A DNA stretch of 9,381 bases, from NCBI GenBank assembly GCA_030038035.1, contig JASHPP010000254.1, positions 1 through 9,381 of the forward strand. Direction: 5' to 3'. The stretch's first letter is position 1. The number at the start of each line of letters is the position of its first letter. The position numbers and the translations under genes were made by a program. The DNA is from Trebonia sp. (GTDB taxonomy: Bacteria; Actinomycetota; Actinomycetes; Streptosporangiales; Streptosporangiaceae). The notes under the pieces are model-generated. The model was not told the DNA's origin, did no database searches, and was given only the letters and a program-made list of their open reading frames with translations. This document shows, piece after piece, positions 5,825 to 9,381 of the stretch.

Positions 5825-7630
5825 ATGACGACGACCAAGGGCGAGACCACAGCGCAGGAAACCGGGCAGCTCACCGAGATGGCCTGGGACCCGATCACCC
5901 GGATCGTGGGCAGCCTCGGCATCTACACGAAGATCGACTTCGGCAAGGGCAAGGTCGCCGAGTGCCACAGCACGTCATCGATCTTCCGCGGCTACAGCAT
6001 CTTCATGAAGGGCAAGGACCCGCGCGACGCGCACTTCATCACCAGCCGGATCTGCGGGATCTGCGGTGACAACCACGCGACCTGCTCGGTCTACAACCAG
6101 AACATGGCCTATGGCGTCCGCCCGCCGCACCTGGGCGAGTGGATCATCAACCTGGGCGAGTCCGCGGAGTACATGTTCGACCACAACATCTTCCAGGAGA
6201 ACCTGGTCGGGGTCGACTTCTGCGAGAAGATGGTCGCCGAGACCAACCCCGGCGTGCTCGAACGCGCCAACAGCACCGAGGCGCCGCACGCGGCCGACCA
6301 CGGCTACCGCACAATCGGCGACATCATGCGCTCGCTCAACCCGCTCGAAGGCGAGTTCTACCGCGAGGCCCTGCAGGTCAGCAGGAGCACGCGCGAGATG
6401 TTCTGCCTGATGGAAGGCCGCCACGTGCACCCGTCCACGCTGTACCCGGGCGGGGTCGGCACGGTGGCCACGGTGCAGCTGTTCACCGACTACCTGACCA
6501 GGCTGATGCGCTACGTGGAGTTCATGAAGCGCGTCGTGCCGATGCACGACGACCTGTTCGACTTCTTCTACGAGGCGCTGCCCGGATACGAGGAAGTGGG
6601 CCGGAGAAGGGTGCTGCTCGGCTGCTGGGGGAGCCTCAACAACCCGGAGTACTGCGACTTCACCTACCAGAACATGGCCGACTGGGGCCGCAAGATGTTC
6701 GTCACGCCCGGCGTCGTGGTCGACGGGCAGCTGGTCACGACCAGCCTGGTCGACATCAACCTGGGCATCCGGATCCTGCTCGGCCACTCGTACTACGAGG
6801 ACTGGGAAGACCAGGAGATGTTCGTCACCCGCGACCCGCTCGGCAACCCGGTCGACCGCCGGCACCCGTGGAACCAGCACACGATCCCGCGCCCCGCCAA
6901 GCGCGACTTCGACGACAAGTACAGCTGGACGATGTCGCCCCGCTGGTTCGACGGCACCGACTACCTGCCGCTGGACACCGGCGGCGGCCCGATCGCGCGG
7001 CTGTGGGCGACCGCGCTGGCCGGCCTTGTCGACATCGGGTACGTGAAGTCAACCGGGCACAGCGTCGAGATCAACCTGCCCAAGACGGTGTCGCGGCCCG
7101 CGGTGACCTTCGAATGGAAGCCGCCGGTGGACTCCCACGGCCAGCCGCTGTCCAACGCGATCGAGCGGGACCGCGCCAGGACGTACTTCCAGGCGTACGC
7201 CGCCGCCTGCGCGCTGCACTTCGTCGAGCAGGCGCTCGCCGAGGTGCGGGCCGGGCGGACCAAGACGTGGGAGCCGTTCACCGTGCCCGACGAGGGCATC
7301 AGCTGCGGCTTCACCGAGGCGGTCCGTGGCGTGCTGTCCCACCACATGGTGATCAGGGAAGGCAAGATCGCGAACTACCACCCCTACCCGCCGACTCCGT
7401 GGAACGGCAGCGTCCGGGACACCTACGGGACGCCGGGTCCGTACGAGGACGCGGTGCAGAACACCCCGATCTTCGAGGAGAACCCGCCGGAGAACTTCAA
7501 GGGCATCGACATCATGCGCGCGGTGCGCAGCTTCGACCCGTGCCTGCCCTGCGGCGTGCACATGTACCTGGGCGGCGGCCGCGTGCTCAAGACGGCGCAT
7601 TCACCGACCGGCATCACGCTGGCGATCTGA
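5825..7630 (+). CDS. hhyL: Group 1h [NiFe] hydrogenase large (catalytic) subunit
   Basis: At 601 residues this is the H2-splitting subunit that carries the Ni-Fe(CN)2CO centre. The N-terminal ligand motif RICGIC is at 75-80 (Cys77, Cys80), followed by GDNHATC to Cys87. The C-terminal motif DPCLPC at 571-576 gives the other two metal ligands (Cys573, Cys576). His579 marks the expected site where an endopeptidase removes the tail after metal insertion; the tail is 22 residues long (580-601). The motif usually written RIEGH is RIVGS here (26-30), as I recall for group 1h enzymes. No export signal is present. The ATG lacks a clear Shine-Dalgarno and sits 6 nt after the hhyS stop, so translation is probably coupled and the subunits are made together. 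Maturation needs HypF, encoded on the other strand, plus factors outside the window. Confidence 0.97.
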   Translation: MTTTKGETTAQETGQLTEMAWDPITRIVGSLGIYTKIDFGKGKVAECHSTSSIFRGYSIFMKGKDPRDAHFITSRICGICGDNHATCSVYNQNMAYGVRPPHLGEWIINLGESAEYMFDHNIFQENLVGVDFCEKMVAETNPGVLERANSTEAPHAADHGYRTIGDIMRSLNPLEGEFYREALQVSRSTREMFCLMEGRHVHPSTLYPGGVGTVATVQLFTDYLTRLMRYVEFMKRVVPMHDDLFDFFYEALPGYEEVGRRRVLLGCWGSLNNPEYCDFTYQNMADWGRKMFVTPGVVVDGQLVTTSLVDINLGIRILLGHSYYEDWEDQEMFVTRDPLGNPVDRRHPWNQHTIPRPAKRDFDDKYSWTMSPRWFDGTDYLPLDTGGGPIARLWATALAGLVDIGYVKSTGHSVEINLPKTVSRPAVTFEWKPPVDSHGQPLSNAIERDRARTYFQAYAAACALHFVEQALAEVRAGRTKTWEPFTVPDEGISCGFTEAVRGVLSHHMVIREGKIANYHPYPPTPWNGSVRDTYGTPGPYEDAVQNTPIFEENPPENFKGIDIMRAVRSFDPCLPCGVHMYLGGGRVLKTAHSPTGITLAI

Positions 7631-7631
7631 C

Positions 7632-8111
7632 ATGAGCGAGGGCAACGACGCCCGAGCGGCAGGGATGCGCGTGGAGGAACTCCTCGCTCAGCTGCGGGCG
7701 CGCGGGGGAGCCGAGGCCGCCGACCTCGCCGAGGAACTCGTCACCTGCCTGGTCCGGCTCTACGGAGCCGGCCTGGCGTCCATCATGGCGGTCATCGGCG
7801 ACGAGGACAGGCTGCGCGCCAGGCTCATCGCCGATCCGCTGGTCGAGAGCCTGCTCCTGGTGCACGACCTGCACCCGCTCGGCACCGAGGCCAGGATCCG
7901 GCGCGCGCTTGGCCGGCTCGGGGCGGGCACGGAGTTCCTCGGCGTGGACGACGCCGGCGTGGCGCACATCCGGCCAGGGAGCGGCTGCGGCGCCACGACG
8001 GGCATCGAGCAGGCCGTGGCGGACGCGGCGCCGGAAACGACTGGGGTCAGGCTGGTCCCGCGCGACCCGCCGTTGCTACAGATAGCCCGCCGCCCCGCCG
8101 AGGCACGATGA
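7632..8111 (+). CDS. NifU-like hydrogenase accessory protein lacking the CxxC motif
   Basis: A 159-residue protein starting 1 nt after the hhyL stop. Residues about 14-66 form a helical N-terminal segment. Residues 68-92 (DPLVESLLLVHDLHPLGTEAR and onward) match the region before the NifU C-terminal domain in hydrogenase-linked NifU-family proteins, and residues 110-140 (AHIRPGSGCGATTGIEQAVA, then DAAPETTGV) match the domain core. Typical NifU domains carry two Cys (CxxC) that hold a transient Fe-S cluster. Here only Cys119 remains in that stretch; the other Cys of the protein, Cys39, is far away. A scaffold role is therefore doubtful, and a structural or assembly role in the HhySL complex is an alternative. 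The stop overlaps the next ATG (ATGA), indicating coupling to the DUF5947 gene. An in-frame ATG at codon 12 is a less likely start. Confidence 0.75.
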   Translation: MSEGNDARAAGMRVEELLAQLRARGGAEAADLAEELVTCLVRLYGAGLASIMAVIGDEDRLRARLIADPLVESLLLVHDLHPLGTEARIRRALGRLGAGTEFLGVDDAGVAHIRPGSGCGATTGIEQAVADAAPETTGVRLVPRDPPLLQIARRPAEAR

Positions 8112-8767
8112 AGATTATCCCGAACGGCCACGGCGTTCTCCCCGCGCCAGCCGGTTCGCCAGCCATGGCCGCCGGGCTGCGCCGCTTCGCCGCTCCCGCG
8201 CAGCCCCCGCCGGGGGAGCAGGCGGAGCGATGCGAGCTGTGCGGCGAGGAACTCGGCGGCGAGCACCGGCACCTGGCGGACCCGCAGCACCACTCGATCG
8301 CCTGCGCCTGCACGGCGTGCGCCCTGCTGTTCACCAGGCCAGGAGCCCGCTACCGCACGATACCGGACCGGGTCCGCCACGACCCGCGGGCGCCGCTGAC
8401 CGACGCCGAATGGGCGGAGCTGCAAATCCCGGTCGCGATCGCGTTCTTCTTCCGCAGCTCGGCGCTCGGCCGCGTCATCGCCAGCTACCCGAGCCCGGCA
8501 GGGGTGACCGAATGCGAGCTTGACCTCGCGGCGTGGGACAGGCTCGCGGCCGCGCACCCGCTGCTCGCCGCGCTCGAGCCGGACGTGGAGGCGATCCTCG
8601 TCAGCCGCGGTGACGGCGCCGAGGCGTTCCTGATCCCCATCGACATGTGCTACTCGCTGGCCGGAGCGCTGCGGGTGAACTGGCATGGTTTCGACGGCGG
8701 GACCGAGGTCAGGCGGATCCTCGCCGATTGCCTGACCGACCTGCGGCAACGCGCCAGGGAGATCTAA
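8108..8767 (+). CDS. DUF5947 family protein, Cys-rich hydrogenase companion
   Basis: A 219-residue protein of a family regularly found beside group 1h hydrogenase genes and without established function. After a Pro/Ala-rich N-terminus (1-38) comes a compact metal-binding-like motif: Cys42-x2-Cys45, His53 and His55, then Cys66-x-Cys68-x2-Cys71 (ERCELCGEEL ... ACACTACALLF). Such spacing could bind zinc or an iron site of rubredoxin type; the sequence alone does not say which. The rest is a conserved soluble domain (IPVAIAFFFRS at 107-117, YPSPAGVTE at 127-135, PIDMCYSLAG at 177-186). There is no signal peptide or membrane helix. It overlaps the NifU-like gene by 4 nt and abuts the DUF6084 gene. 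It may be an electron-transfer or assembly partner of HhySL; that is inference. Confidence 0.86.
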   Translation: MKIIPNGHGVLPAPAGSPAMAAGLRRFAAPAQPPPGEQAERCELCGEELGGEHRHLADPQHHSIACACTACALLFTRPGARYRTIPDRVRHDPRAPLTDAEWAELQIPVAIAFFFRSSALGRVIASYPSPAGVTECELDLAAWDRLAAAHPLLAALEPDVEAILVSRGDGAEAFLIPIDMCYSLAGALRVNWHGFDGGTEVRRILADCLTDLRQRAREI

Positions 8768-9381
8768 ATGGCGAACCTCACCTTCGGCTGCGCCCAGGCC
8801 AGTGCGGCGCGCTACGCCGCGACGCCGACGCTGTCGCTGACGCTGACGATCAGCGAAAGCACCGGCGCGGTCGTGCAGGCCATCGCGCTGCGCTGCCAGC
8901 TGCGCATCGAGCCGCACCGCCGCAGGTACTCCGCGGCAGAAGCGCGGCGGCTGGCCGACTTGTTCGGCGACACCTCCCGCTGGGCGGAGACGGTCAAGCC
9001 GATCCAGCTGGCCATGGTGTCCACGATGGTGCCGGGGTTCACCTCGCAAACGGAGGTCGACCTCCAGGTGCCCTGCACCTATGACCTCGAGGTCGCCTCC
9101 GCCCGCTACCTGCAGGGGCTGGATGACGGCACGATCCCGCTGCTGCTGCTGTTCAGCGGCACCGTCTTCACCGCGCACGGAGAGGGACTGCGCGTGGAGC
9201 TGATCCCGTGGAGCTGCGAGGCGTCCTACCGGATGCCGGTCAGCGTCTGGCGCGAGGTCGTGGACCTGCACTTCCCTGGCAGCGCGTGGCTGCGCTGCAG
9301 CCGGGAGACGCTCGACGCGCTCGCGGCGTACAAGTCAGAACGCGCCCTGCCCACCTGGGACGCCACGCTGGCCGCGCTGCT
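8768..9381 (+). CDS. DUF6084 family protein, C-terminus cut by right edge
   Basis: 204 codons are open from the ATG at 8768 to the window end. The protein begins MANLTFGCAQASAARYAATP, contains RCQLRIEPHRRRYS (about 43-56), ETVKPIQLAMVSTMVPGF and VPCTYDLEV, and ends in RALPTWDATLAAL, which is close to the usual end of DUF6084 proteins, so only a few residues should be missing. The family is a frequent third companion of group 1h hydrogenase operons, with no known activity. No metal motif, signal peptide or membrane helix is visible; the alternating hydrophobic pattern suggests a beta-rich fold. AGGGAG 6 nt upstream is a good Shine-Dalgarno, and the ATG follows the previous stop directly (TAAATG). 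It probably acts with the NifU-like and DUF5947 proteins. Confidence 0.85.
   Translation, partial: MANLTFGCAQASAARYAATPTLSLTLTISESTGAVVQAIALRCQLRIEPHRRRYSAAEARRLADLFGDTSRWAETVKPIQLAMVSTMVPGFTSQTEVDLQVPCTYDLEVASARYLQGLDDGTIPLLLLFSGTVFTAHGEGLRVELIPWSCEASYRMPVSVWREVVDLHFPGSAWLRCSRETLDALAAYKSERALPTWDATLAAL

Noticed and set aside
5137..6069. Overlapping plus-strand frames across hhyS and hhyL
   Set aside because: They are out-of-frame shadows of the hydrogenase genes, rich in Arg and Pro, with no motifs of their own.
7760..9271. 503-residue open frame on the minus strand
   Set aside because: It is antisense to the NifU-like, DUF5947 and DUF6084 genes, which have clear family signatures and good spacing; its own translation is compositionally biased and unrecognisable.
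1..9381. CRISPR array, tRNA, insertion sequence or phage module
   Set aside because: There are no regularly spaced repeat arrays beyond the short duplications listed, no cloverleaf-like sequence noticed, and no transposase, integrase or terminal inverted repeats.

Overview
The window comes from a high-GC actinobacterium. The protein families, the GC-rich third codon positions, and the GTG/ATG starts with stop-start overlaps all point that way, but I cannot resolve the genus. Its core is a divergently organised locus for a group 1h (actinobacterial, high-affinity, cytosolic) [NiFe] hydrogenase of the kind that lets soil actinobacteria live on atmospheric H2 during starvation.

Right arm (plus strand, 4775 to the right edge): a tight run of five genes. 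These are the hydrogenase small subunit hhyS, the large subunit hhyL, a degenerate NifU-like protein, a DUF5947-family protein with a Cys-rich metal-binding-like motif, and a DUF6084-family protein that the right edge cuts just before its end. Gaps are 6, 1, -4 and 0 nt, so this reads as one operon. The last three genes are recurrent companions of group 1h hydrogenases and have no assigned function that I know of.

Left arm (minus strand, 4491 down to the left edge): a helix-turn-helix protein with a degenerate ATPase-like N-terminus, a leaderless YceI-family (isoprenoid-binding fold) protein, the maturation carbamoyltransferase HypF (translationally coupled to YceI by an ATGA overlap), a divergent RpiB-family sugar-phosphate isomerase, and the N-terminal part of a DUF2891 protein that runs off the left edge. 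HypF supplies the cyanide ligands of the NiFe centre. The other maturation genes (hypABCDE and the large-subunit endopeptidase) are not in the window.

The 283-bp divergent intergenic region (4492-4774) holds the likely control elements: a candidate promoter (TTGTAC-17-TACGCT), a perfect TGGACA-GATA-TGTCCA palindrome upstream of it with related half-sites, and a second 15-nt palindrome in the hhyS leader. The divergently transcribed HTH protein is the obvious candidate to act there. No RNA genes, CRISPR arrays, insertion sequences or integrase genes were seen, and no gene-free stretch exceeds 300 bp.

The points most worth following up are the three uncharacterised accessory genes behind hhyL, the loss of the NifU CxxC motif in the first of them, the YceI-HypF coupling (a possible quinone-handling link), the operator-like palindromes, and the missing catalytic His in the RpiB-like protein.
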